From assembly GCA_035581425.1 (NCBI GenBank), contig DATJVP010000082.1, positions 1 through 45,434 of the forward strand: DNA of 45,434 nt, read 5' to 3'. This document shows positions 16,672 through 23,810 of this stretch, in pieces. The position numbers and the translations under genes were made by a program. This DNA comes from DASZHJ01 sp035581425 (lineage in GTDB: Bacteria > Pseudomonadota > Alphaproteobacteria > ATCC43930 > CGMCC-115725). Position 1 is the first letter of the stretch; each line of letters begins with the position of its first letter. The notes under the pieces were generated by a model, which worked only from the letters and a program-made list of their open reading frames with translations, made no database searches and had not been told where the DNA came from.

Positions 16672-16695
16672 TAGGGGTGGTAACGTTTCTTTCAA
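16672..16695 (-). promoter_or_regulatory. RpoH (sigma-32)-like promoter of hsp20
   Basis: Reverse strand TTGAAA (16690-16695), a 12-base spacer, then CCCCTA (16672-16677). This resembles the heat-shock consensus CTTGAA-N12-14-CCCCAT. Transcription would start near 16665, giving a leader of about 170 bases that contains the ROSE hairpins. The -10 is imperfect in its last two bases. It overlaps the upstream region of the divergent DUF1465 gene. Confidence 0.55.
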
Positions 16696-16727
16696 TAGAA
16701 TTGAGCCGCTCATAAGAAGACGCAGGG

Positions 16728-17132
16728 ATGGACGCCGGGCCCACCGCATTTTTTAGTAAGACCTACGACGAGGCATTGCGCCTGGTCGAGGACGCCCGCA
16801 GCTACCTCGCCGTGCTCGAGCCGCTTGAGCGCCGCGGGGTCCCGCCGTGGGAACGCCTGCGGCTTTGCGCGGAGACCACGCGCATGACGGCGCGGCTCAC
16901 CCAGGTGATGGCTTGGCTCCTCACCCAGCGCGCGGTTCATTCCGGGGAGATCAGCCGCGCCGAGGCGCTTTCGCAGCAGCGGGCGCTTGCGGGCGTCCGC
17001 GTCTGCATGGAGGGAGGCGAGGAGGATTGGCAGGGCTTGCCGCGGCGGCTCGTCGCACTCCTCGACAAGAGCCATCGGCTCTACATCCGCGTCGCCCGTC
17101 TCGACGAGCTCGCGCGGCGACAGGTCGGCTGA
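16728..17132 (+). CDS. DUF1465 family protein
   Basis: A 134-residue all-helical cytosolic protein of the alphaproteobacterial DUF1465 family. Seen: FFSKTYDEALRLVEDARSYL, then WERLRLCAETTRMTARLTQVMAWLLTQRAVHSGEIS and the end SHRLYIRVARLDEL, all strongly conserved in the family. No DNA-binding motif or catalytic residues stand out. It is divergent from hsp20 and convergent with rpmE (13 bases between stops); in many alphaproteobacteria it also lies near rpmE. Function unknown. Confidence 0.9.
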   Translation: MDAGPTAFFSKTYDEALRLVEDARSYLAVLEPLERRGVPPWERLRLCAETTRMTARLTQVMAWLLTQRAVHSGEISRAEALSQQRALAGVRVCMEGGEEDWQGLPRRLVALLDKSHRLYIRVARLDELARRQVG

Positions 17133-17144
17133 GGCCGTCCGGCG

Positions 17145-17375
17145 CTACTTTTTCTGACCGCCGATATTCCCGAAGCGCTTGTTGAAGCGCGCGAGCTGGC
17201 CGCCGGTGTCCAGGAGCCTCTGCTGGCCGCCGGTCCAGGCCGGGTGCGACTTCGAGTCGATGTCGAGCCGCAGCGTATCGCCCGCCTTCCCATAGGTGGA
17301 GCGGGTCTTGTAGCTGGAGCCGTCGGTCATCACCACGATGATCTCGTGGTAATCGGGGTGGATGCCTTCCTTCAT
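17145..17375 (-). CDS. rpmE: 50S ribosomal protein L31
   Basis: A 76-residue bL31, starting MKEGIHPDYHEIIVVMTDGS and ending GGQLARFNKRFGNIGG. It contains no cysteine at all, so it is the zinc-free (C-minus) form found in alphaproteobacteria. The ATG at 17375 is the family start; the open frame reaching 17432 upstream is not conserved. GAAGGA lies about eight bases upstream. Confidence 0.95.
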   Translation of the reverse strand: MKEGIHPDYHEIIVVMTDGSSYKTRSTYGKAGDTLRLDIDSKSHPAWTGGQQRLLDTGGQLARFNKRFGNIGGQKK

Positions 17376-17446
17376 GGACCCGGTCCTTCGCAAAAGGAGC
17401 GGTTTTATAGCGAAGCGGAGATTGCAGCGCAACCCCGAGGCGGCGC

Positions 17447-18529
17447 TCAGCGTTCCGTCAGCTTGAACTCGATCCGCCGGTTCTTGCGATAAGCGTCCTC
17501 GCCCTCGGCGGTGTCGATGGGCTGGAACTCCCCGAACCCTGCCGCGGCAAGCCGGCTCGGCGGGATTCCCTGGGAAATCAGGTACTTCGTGACGGCAATC
17601 GCGCGCGCGGTCGAGAGTTCCCAGTTGGAGGGGAACTGGGGCGTGTTGATGGGGCGCTTATCGGTGTGCCCGTCGACCCGCAGCACCCAGGGAATCTCCG
17701 ACGGAATTTTGGCGGCGACGTCCTTGAGCGCTCCCGCGAGGAGGTCGAGCTCGGATTTGGCCTCTGGCCCGAGATCGGCGCTGCCCGGGGCGAAGAGGAC
17801 CTCGGACTGGAAGACGAAGCGGTCGCCGACGATGCGGATGTCCGGGCGATTGCCGAGGATCTCGCGGAGTCTGCCGAAGAACTCGGAGCGATAGGATGCG
17901 AGCTCCTGGACCTTGTTCGCGAGCGCCACGTTGAGGCGGCGTCCGAGATCGGCGATCTGCACGTCCTGCTCCTTCGCCTTCTGCTCGGAGGCGTCGAGCG
18001 CCGCGGCAAGGCGCTGTAGCTGGTCGCGAAGCGCTGCGATCTGCTCGTTGAGGAGCACGAGCTGGCTCTGCGCCTGGACGAGCGCAGTCTCCTTCGCCTG
18101 GAGCTCGGTCTCCTTTGCCTGAAGCTCGGTCGTTTTCTGGTTCAGCAGCGCGTCCTTGTCGGCGCCCTGGTTGCGCGCGTTGGCGCGGAACTCATCGGCG
18201 CCGGCGGTGAGCTCCGCCACCTGCGCCTGAAGCTTGTCACGCTCGGCGATCGAGGCCTTGAGCTGCTCGGAGATCTGCTTGAGGTTGCGGCGGAGATCGT
18301 CGCTCGTGGCGTTCTCGAGGTTCAGGAGCTGCTTCAGGTTCTCGACCTGCTGGTTGAGCTGCGCCAGCGCCTCGTTGCTGCCGGAGAGCGCGGTCGTGAG
18401 ATAGAACTGCGCCACCGTGAAGATCAGCAACACGAAGATGATGACGATCAGGAGCTGCGAGAGCGCATCGACGAAGCCCGGCCAGATGTCGATGCCGGGG
18501 CGGCGCTGCCTGCGGGAGGATAGGGCCAT
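17447..18529 (-). CDS. MotB-like OmpA-domain protein with long coiled coil
   Basis: A 360-residue inner-membrane protein. A basic N-tail precedes one TM helix (about residues 22-46). Its cytoplasmic end carries Asp21 in WPGFVDALSQLLIVII, the place of the proton-carrying Asp of MotB/TolR/ZorB. Residues ~50-210 are a long periplasmic coiled coil, including a near-duplicated ELQAKET heptad pair. Residues ~225-360 form an OmpA/MotB peptidoglycan-binding domain (VDGHTDKRPINT, NWELSTARAIAVTKYL, RRIEFKLTER). The coiled coil is far longer than in flagellar MotB. It is the last gene of the three-gene unit, 12 bases after its MotA-like partner. Likely half of a proton-driven stator anchored to the wall; what it drives is unknown. 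Confidence 0.85.
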   Translation of the reverse strand: MALSSRRQRRPGIDIWPGFVDALSQLLIVIIFVLLIFTVAQFYLTTALSGSNEALAQLNQQVENLKQLLNLENATSDDLRRNLKQISEQLKASIAERDKLQAQVAELTAGADEFRANARNQGADKDALLNQKTTELQAKETELQAKETALVQAQSQLVLLNEQIAALRDQLQRLAAALDASEQKAKEQDVQIADLGRRLNVALANKVQELASYRSEFFGRLREILGNRPDIRIVGDRFVFQSEVLFAPGSADLGPEAKSELDLLAGALKDVAAKIPSEIPWVLRVDGHTDKRPINTPQFPSNWELSTARAIAVTKYLISQGIPPSRLAAAGFGEFQPIDTAEGEDAYRKNRRIEFKLTER

Positions 18530-18541
18530 GCTGGAGGCGCC

Positions 18542-19690
18542 TCAGTGCTCCGCTTCCTCGGCGAGCGCCGCGATGGTACGCGCAAGGAGCCGGATTTCGC
18601 TGCGGATTTCCTGAACGGCGCTGCTGCGTCCCTGCGAGACGTCCTCGTAGAGGCGCGCGAGGTGAACCTCGATATTGCGGAGATGATTGCGCGCCTCCTC
18701 CTGCACCGGCGAGCGCTGGCTTCCGGAATCGGCGAGGCGCTGCAGCACGGGCCGCAGTTCCAACTGTCCTTCGGCAAGGCGCACGAGGAGGGACTGCTCC
18801 GTCCGCATCTGCTCCGTGAGCGCGCCCAGGCGCTCGGTCAGGCTCACGATGTTGGCGTTGGCGGTGATGCGGCTCTCCTCGCCGCGGCCGAGGATGCGCT
18901 GCAGACCCTCGAGGCTGTCGGCGGTCTGCTCGAGGAGCGCTTGGATGTATGCGGGAACCGGCGTGTCGCCGCCCTCGGCGAGGCCGCCGCCGCCGGCGAG
19001 CCGCGTGAAGCTCGCAAGCCACTCCTCGAGCTCGTTGTAGAAGCGGTTCTGCGCGAGCCCCGCCTGGAGGTCGAGGAAGCCCAGCACCAGAAAGCCTGCG
19101 AGGCCGAAGAGCGAGGCGCTGAAGGCCGTGCGCATGCCCTCGAGCGGGGATTGCAGGCCGGTCTTGAGTTGGTTGAAGGCGCCGGTGACGTCGGCGCTGC
19201 CACCAAAGGTCAGCGCTCCCAGCACGTCGCCGACAGTGCCGACCGTCTCGAGCAGGCCGTAGAAAGTGCCGAGGAGGCCAAGGCAGATGAGGAGGCCGAT
19301 CAGATAACGCGAGGTCTCCCGCGTCTCCTCGAGACGAGTTGCGATGCCGTCGAGGAGCGTGCGCATGGAGGTCGCGGAAAGGCTCACGCGCCCGCTCTTG
19401 CGCTCCGCGAGCATCTGCACGATGGGCGCGATGAGGCGCGGCGGCCGGCCTCGGCTCGGCTGCGCCTGATTGCGCCGGTAGCGCTCGATCCAGGAGACCT
19501 CCGGATTGAGCAGCATCACCTGGCGGAAGATGTAGACCGTGCCCGCGAGCATGATCCCGACGATGGTGCCGTTGACGGCGGGGTTCCCGAGGAAGAAACG
19601 CGTGAGCGAGGAGAAGAGCAGGGCGCAGACCAGCAATACCGCCAGCACGAAAAGCGCCATGTGCAGGAGATAGGGTTGCGGCCGGGTCAT
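18542..19690 (-). CDS. MotA/TolQ/ExbB-like proton-channel protein with coiled-coil tail
   Basis: A 382-residue protein with four hydrophobic segments (about residues 11-34, 40-61, 124-150 and 183-203), the MotA layout. The third contains YLIGLLICLGLLGTFYGLLE and the fourth FSASLFGLAGFLVLG, the TM3/TM4 pair that lines the channel in MotA/ExbB/TolQ. After TM4, about 180 residues of Glu/Leu/Arg-rich sequence (ANIVSLTERLGALTEQMRTE) form a cytoplasmic helical tail that flagellar MotA lacks. No flagellar genes are nearby. It starts 37 bases after the OmpA-like gene and is followed at 12 bases by the MotB-like gene. A ZorA-like tail is the nearest analogy. Confidence 0.85.
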   Translation of the reverse strand: MTRPQPYLLHMALFVLAVLLVCALLFSSLTRFFLGNPAVNGTIVGIMLAGTVYIFRQVMLLNPEVSWIERYRRNQAQPSRGRPPRLIAPIVQMLAERKSGRVSLSATSMRTLLDGIATRLEETRETSRYLIGLLICLGLLGTFYGLLETVGTVGDVLGALTFGGSADVTGAFNQLKTGLQSPLEGMRTAFSASLFGLAGFLVLGFLDLQAGLAQNRFYNELEEWLASFTRLAGGGGLAEGGDTPVPAYIQALLEQTADSLEGLQRILGRGEESRITANANIVSLTERLGALTEQMRTEQSLLVRLAEGQLELRPVLQRLADSGSQRSPVQEEARNHLRNIEVHLARLYEDVSQGRSSAVQEIRSEIRLLARTIAALAEEAEH

Positions 19691-19727
19691 GTCGGCGGGG
19701 CCTGCGCGGAGACGAGGGGGGCCTCGC

Positions 19728-20957
19728 TCACTTGTCGACCGCGATCACGTCGACCCGGTCGAGTGGCCCGCCGCTGTCGGTCTTGTTGCCGAGCGCGTGC
19801 ACGTCGATACGCATGCTGTTGACGCCCTGCTCGATCAGGTAGGAGCGCACGGCAATCGCCCGCGACAGCGAGATGCGCCGAGCCTGCCCGGCCTGATCGG
19901 CGGTGCCGCTCGCATAGGCCATGAGCTGCACCTTGAGCTGCTGATCCGCCTTCAAGGCATTGGCGACCGATGCCAGCGACGCCTTCGCCTGATCCGGCAG
20001 GTCCGTGACGTTCGCCCCAAAGAGTATCCGCGCGGGCAGGCCGCCGCTGCCGCCCGAAGGAAGACTCGCGGTCTGCTGCGGCGCAGCCGTTGGCGGCGCC
20101 GGCGTCGCTGCAGGCGCGGGCGGCGGCGCAGGCGGCGTGGCTGCAACGGCCGGTGGAGAGGCCGGAGCCGGCGTGGGTGCAGCAGCAACGGGTGGTGGCG
20201 GTACTGCAGCGGGAGCAGGAGCCGGAGGCGCGGCGGCAACTTGCGGAGCGGGCGCCGGCGGAGCGGGAGCCCGAGTCGGCGCTGGCGGCGGAGCAGCGGC
20301 GGCCACATTTGGCGCGGGCGGCGGCTGCCTCGGGACATTCGCGGCCGCGCCGGTGGACGGCGTCGGCGGGGCAACATTGGGAGCGGGGTTGGCGGTTGCG
20401 ACCTGCCTCGGCGGTTGCGGCGCGGCGGGCGCCGGTGTCGGCGGCGCGCTCGACTGCTGCGGGGCAGCCGCGGGGGCCGGCGGCGCGCTCGGTTGGGGAG
20501 GCGCTGCCGGCGCGCTCGACTGCTGCGGGGCAGGTGCCGGAGCTGGCGGCGCGCTCGGCTGCTGGGGCGCCGAGGCTGCATCCGCCGTCGCGGCCTGCAC
20601 GCTCGATTTCTTGGACGGCGTCTTCGTCGCCGTCGTTTTTCCGCTGGGCTTGGCAGCGTTCTGCGCGGTCGATTTCTTTTGCGGGGGTTGCTGCTCGCGC
20701 GGCGCATGCATCCGCACAGAACTCGAACGGGGCGCCGACCCCCGCGGCGGGTTGCGCATCGCATCGGAAGGTGTCGGCGACGGGCCGAGGGAATCGAGGA
20801 CGCTCTCGTCGACGTAGACGCTGGGCTGGTTCGAGCCGCCGATCACGATTGGCGCTTGCGCGCGAGCCGGCAGAGCCGCAAACAGCAGCACGCCCGCAAC
20901 TACACTCGCAAATGCGGCGCGGTGGCACCGTCGAGCCGAAGGTGGTGAGCCGCCCAT
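19728..20957 (-). CDS. Secreted OmpA-like protein with Pro/Ala-rich linker
   Basis: A 409-residue exported protein. Residues 1-33 are a Sec signal peptide (AAFASVVAGVLLFAALPARAQA). Residues ~45-130 are polar with Lys-rich patches, ~130-310 an extended Pro/Ala linker like that of TonB, and ~312-409 an OmpA-like domain. That domain starts ARILFGANVTDLPDQAK and keeps the ligand-region helix ISLSRAIAVRSYLIEQG but ends early at VDVIAVDK. The linker is long enough to bridge the periplasm. First gene of a three-gene leftward unit with MotA-like and MotB-like genes, so it is probably the periplasmic or outer-membrane partner of that machine (inferred). Confidence 0.82.
   Translation of the reverse strand: MGGSPPSARRCHRAAFASVVAGVLLFAALPARAQAPIVIGGSNQPSVYVDESVLDSLGPSPTPSDAMRNPPRGSAPRSSSVRMHAPREQQPPQKKSTAQNAAKPSGKTTATKTPSKKSSVQAATADAASAPQQPSAPPAPAPAPQQSSAPAAPPQPSAPPAPAAAPQQSSAPPTPAPAAPQPPRQVATANPAPNVAPPTPSTGAAANVPRQPPPAPNVAAAAPPPAPTRAPAPPAPAPQVAAAPPAPAPAAVPPPPVAAAPTPAPASPPAVAATPPAPPPAPAATPAPPTAAPQQTASLPSGGSGGLPARILFGANVTDLPDQAKASLASVANALKADQQLKVQLMAYASGTADQAGQARRISLSRAIAVRSYLIEQGVNSMRIDVHALGNKTDSGGPLDRVDVIAVDK
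20436..20567 (-). repeat. 66-bp tandem duplication in the Pro/Ala linker
   Basis: Residues 131-152 and 153-174 of the OmpA-like protein are near-identical 22-residue units sharing QPSAPPAP and APQQSSAP. The DNA copies (20502-20567 and 20436-20501) are also very similar, so this is a recent in-frame duplication by slippage or unequal exchange. Confidence 0.85.
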
Positions 20958-21070
20958 GCTCTTTCACCGATCTCCCAAGAACGTCCGCGATGTCCGGTGA
21001 TCTTCCGTCCGGCCTCGTTTCGCGGCAGGGTCAAAATACCTCAATCCCGGTACGACCTGCCACCCCGGAT

Positions 21071-21886
21071 TCAGCCCGCAACCGGCCCGCGAACCGCTTC
21101 CTTGAGCAGGGCAGCCAGCGGCAAGTGCAGATGCGCGTTGGCGGCCAGCAGATTGCCACTCGTCATCATGTCATGGCCGCCGGCGATGTCGCTGATATAG
21201 CCACCTGCCTCGCGGATGAGCACGATGCCTGCGGCCATGTCCCAGGCGCTGAGGCCGAACTCCCAGAAGGCGTCGTAGCGCCCCGCCGCGACATAGGCGA
21301 GATCGAGAGCGGCGGCGCCGGCGCGGCGCACGCCCACGGTCGTCGCCATCACCGCCGCGAGCGTCCGCATGTAGAGATCGCGGTCGACGTTGCCCCGGAT
21401 CGTCGGGATGCCCGTCGCGATCACGGCCTCGTCGAGCTTCCGCCTGCCGGAAACGCGGAGCCGCCGGTCGTTCACATAGGCGCCGGCGCCCTTTTCCGCC
21501 CAGAACATCTCGTCGCGCACGGGCTCGTAGATGACGCCCGCGATGAGCTCGCCCTCGCGCTCGAGTCCGATCGAGATGCAGAATTGCGGAATGCCGTGCA
21601 TGAAATTCGTGGTGCCGTCGAGAGGATCGACGATCCATCGATGGCGCCCGTCGGTTCCCGGCGTCTCGCCGCTCTCCTCCATGAGGAAGGCGTAGCCCGG
21701 CCGCGCGCGCGAGAGCTCCGCGCGCAGCGTCTTCTCGGCCTTGATGTCGGCTTGCGTGACGAAATCGCCGGGGCCCTTGACCGAGACCTGGAGCTGCTCG
21801 ACCTCGCCGAAATCGCGGATGAGGCCTCGTGCCGCTTTGAGTGCGGCGGCGGCCATCACGTTGATGAGGGCGGAGCGGACGGCCAT
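21071..21886 (-). CDS. suhB: Inositol-1-monophosphatase family protein
   Basis: A 271-residue Mg-dependent phosphatase. Metal ligands are visible in FLMEESGE, the hallmark DPLDGTTNFMHGIPQFC and the C-terminal SAWDMAAGIVLIREAGG. The QADIKAEKTL helix is typical of bacterial SuhB. In other bacteria SuhB also serves in rRNA transcription antitermination; here only the phosphatase fold is seen. It lies 26 bases downstream of efp on the same strand, a common alphaproteobacterial pairing, so the two are probably co-transcribed. Confidence 0.92.
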   Translation of the reverse strand: MAVRSALINVMAAAALKAARGLIRDFGEVEQLQVSVKGPGDFVTQADIKAEKTLRAELSRARPGYAFLMEESGETPGTDGRHRWIVDPLDGTTNFMHGIPQFCISIGLEREGELIAGVIYEPVRDEMFWAEKGAGAYVNDRRLRVSGRRKLDEAVIATGIPTIRGNVDRDLYMRTLAAVMATTVGVRRAGAAALDLAYVAAGRYDAFWEFGLSAWDMAAGIVLIREAGGYISDIAGGHDMMTSGNLLAANAHLHLPLAALLKEAVRGPVAG

Positions 21887-21912
21887 GGGAGTTCTCGTCC
21901 GCCTGAGCCGCG

Positions 21913-22479
21913 TCAGTCCTTGGCGCGCTCGACGTAGCTGCCGTCGCCGGTGTTGACGACGATCCGCGTCCCAGGTCCGATGTGCGGCGGGATCATCACG
22001 CGCCGGCCGTTGTCGAGCTTGCCGGGCTTGTAGGAGGAGGAGGCGGTCTGTCCGCGCACGACGGCATCCGCCTCGACCACCGTCATCACCACCGTCTGCG
22101 GCAGCGTCACGGACATCGGCGTGCCCTCGTAGAGCTGCACCGTCACCATCATGTTGTCCTTGAGGAAATCCGCGGGCTCACCGATGAGCTCGCGGTCGAC
22201 GGTGATCTGCTCGTAGGTCTCGGTGTCCATGAACGTCGCGTGGTCGCCCTCGAAATAGAGGAACTGCATGTCCTTCTCGTCGAGGTGAACGCGCTCGACC
22301 GTCTCTTGCGTCCGATAGCGCTCGTTCACCTTGGCGCCGGATTTGAGGTCCCGCATCTCCACCTGCGCGAAGGCGCCGCCCTTGCCAGGCTGCACGAGCT
22401 CGCGCTTGAGAACGACCCAGAGCTTCCCCTGGTGCTCCAGCACGTTGCCGGGCTTGATGTCGATGGCGTTGATCTTCAT
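21913..22479 (-). CDS. efp: Translation elongation factor P
   Basis: A 188-residue EF-P with the three beta-barrel domains. The KOW-like N-domain carries QPGKGGAF with Lys33 at the loop tip, the site of beta-lysylation. The OB domains contain YFEGDHATFMDTETYEQ and end PPHIGPGTRIVVNTGDGSY. It relieves ribosome stalling at polyproline, which is relevant to the Pro-rich OmpA-like protein encoded next door. epmA, for its modification, is divergent from it, 169 bases away. Confidence 0.96.
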   Translation of the reverse strand: MKINAIDIKPGNVLEHQGKLWVVLKRELVQPGKGGAFAQVEMRDLKSGAKVNERYRTQETVERVHLDEKDMQFLYFEGDHATFMDTETYEQITVDRELIGEPADFLKDNMMVTVQLYEGTPMSVTLPQTVVMTVVEADAVVRGQTASSSYKPGKLDNGRRVMIPPHIGPGTRIVVNTGDGSYVERAKD

Positions 22480-22648
22480 GACGCTCGATCTCGAAATTTG
22501 GGGCTGCGGGGGCCGGGCCGCCGGCAGCGGCGGTGCTTCCTAGCAGCTTGGCCGGGGCAAAGGAAGGGGAATAGCTGCCGCGGGGTCCGGAGCTTGTTCC
22601 CGTGCCGATCCCGCGTTAAGCCTGGCTTCGAAGCAAGCGGAGGGCGAA

Positions 22649-23695
22649 ATGAGCGACACGCGCGAGGGCTGGTGGCGGCCCGACCGCTTCGCGCGGAAAC
22701 GCGGGTTTTTGGCGGCGCGCGGACGTATCGCGACGGCGGTGCGCAGCTTCTTCGCGAGCCACCAATTCGTCGAGGTCGAGACGCCGGCGTTGCAAGTGAG
22801 CCCCGGCCTCGAGCCGCATCTCATGGCCTTCGAGACTGCGCTCGACGAACCCGGAGAGGCCAAGCTCAGGCGCTACCTGCACACATCGCCGGAATTCGCG
22901 ATGAAGAAGCTGCTGGCAGCGGGCGTGCCGCGCCTCTTTCAGCTCGCGCGCGTCTTCCGCAACGGCGAGCGCAGCGCCACACATCATCCCGAATTCACGA
23001 TGCTCGAATGGTATCGCGCTCACTCCTCCTATGTGGAGCTGATGGAGGATTGCGAGGGCCTGCTGCGCGCAGCGCTCGCGGCGGCGGGCGCGAAGGAATT
23101 CCGCTGGGAGGGACACCGGTCCGATCCCACGGCGCCCTTCGAGCGCCTCAGCGTCGCCGAGGCTTTCGAGCGCTGGTGCGGCATCGACTTACTCGCGACC
23201 GCCCCCGATCCCGCGGCACCGAGCCTCGATCTTCTCGCCACGGCTGCGCGACCTCTGGGGATCGCGCCTCATGCCGGAGACGAGTGGGAGGATCTCTTCT
23301 TCCGCGTCTTTCTCGCACGGATCGAGCCCGAGCTTGGCGCGCCCGTGCCCACGATCCTCTACGACTATCCGATTTCGATGGCGGCGCTCGCGCGGCCGAA
23401 GCCCGGCGATCCTCGACTCGCCGAGCGCTTCGAGCTCTACGTCTGCGGCCTCGAGCTCGCCAATGCTTTCGGCGAGCTCACGGATGCGCGGGTGCAGCGC
23501 GCGCGGTTCGAGGCGGATTGCGCGCGTAAGCGCACCCGCTACGGCTTCTCTTACCCGATCGACGAGGACTTCCTGGCTGCGCTTGCGCACGGGCTCCCGC
23601 CCTCCGCGGGGATCGCGCTCGGCTTCGATCGGCTCGCGATGCTCGCGACCGGCGCCGAGCGGATCGAGGATGTGCTCTGGGCGCCGGTCGCTTAA
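22649..23695 (+). CDS. epmA: EF-P lysine lysyltransferase (GenX/PoxA)
   Basis: A 348-residue class II lysyl-tRNA-synthetase paralog without the anticodon-binding domain; it attaches (R)-beta-lysine to EF-P. Seen: VEVETPALQVSPGLEPHL (motif 1 region), the motif 2 stretch FRNGERSATHHPEFTMLEWYR and motif 3 GIALGFDRLAMLATGAERIEDVLW. GGAGGG precedes the ATG by six bases. It is divergent from efp. No epmB (the lysine 2,3-aminomutase that makes beta-lysine) lies within this window; the next gene is a lactate permease. Confidence 0.94.
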   Translation: MSDTREGWWRPDRFARKRGFLAARGRIATAVRSFFASHQFVEVETPALQVSPGLEPHLMAFETALDEPGEAKLRRYLHTSPEFAMKKLLAAGVPRLFQLARVFRNGERSATHHPEFTMLEWYRAHSSYVELMEDCEGLLRAALAAAGAKEFRWEGHRSDPTAPFERLSVAEAFERWCGIDLLATAPDPAAPSLDLLATAARPLGIAPHAGDEWEDLFFRVFLARIEPELGAPVPTILYDYPISMAALARPKPGDPRLAERFELYVCGLELANAFGELTDARVQRARFEADCARKRTRYGFSYPIDEDFLAALAHGLPPSAGIALGFDRLAMLATGAERIEDVLWAPVA

Positions 23696-23810
23696 CCGCG
23701 GCCACAACTGGCGCGAGAGGCTGTTCCTGAAGTGCCGGCTGTGATATCCAAACAATAAGGGCAGCGCAAAGCTGTCCACATAAGAGCGAATTTTTTGGGG
23801 GAAGCGCAAA

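Noticed and set aside
17447..19690. Zorya anti-phage system (ZorA/ZorB-like pair)
   Set aside because: MotA/MotB-like pair with extensions fits ZorAB loosely, but no ZorC, ZorD or ZorE genes are present, the cytoplasmic tail is short for ZorA, and the upstream partner is an OmpA-like exported protein in a core-gene setting.
20005..21937. Long Gly/Ala-rich and Ser/Arg-rich plus-strand frames
   Set aside because: Antisense of the Pro/Ala linker of the OmpA-like protein and of suhB; no signal or domain of their own.
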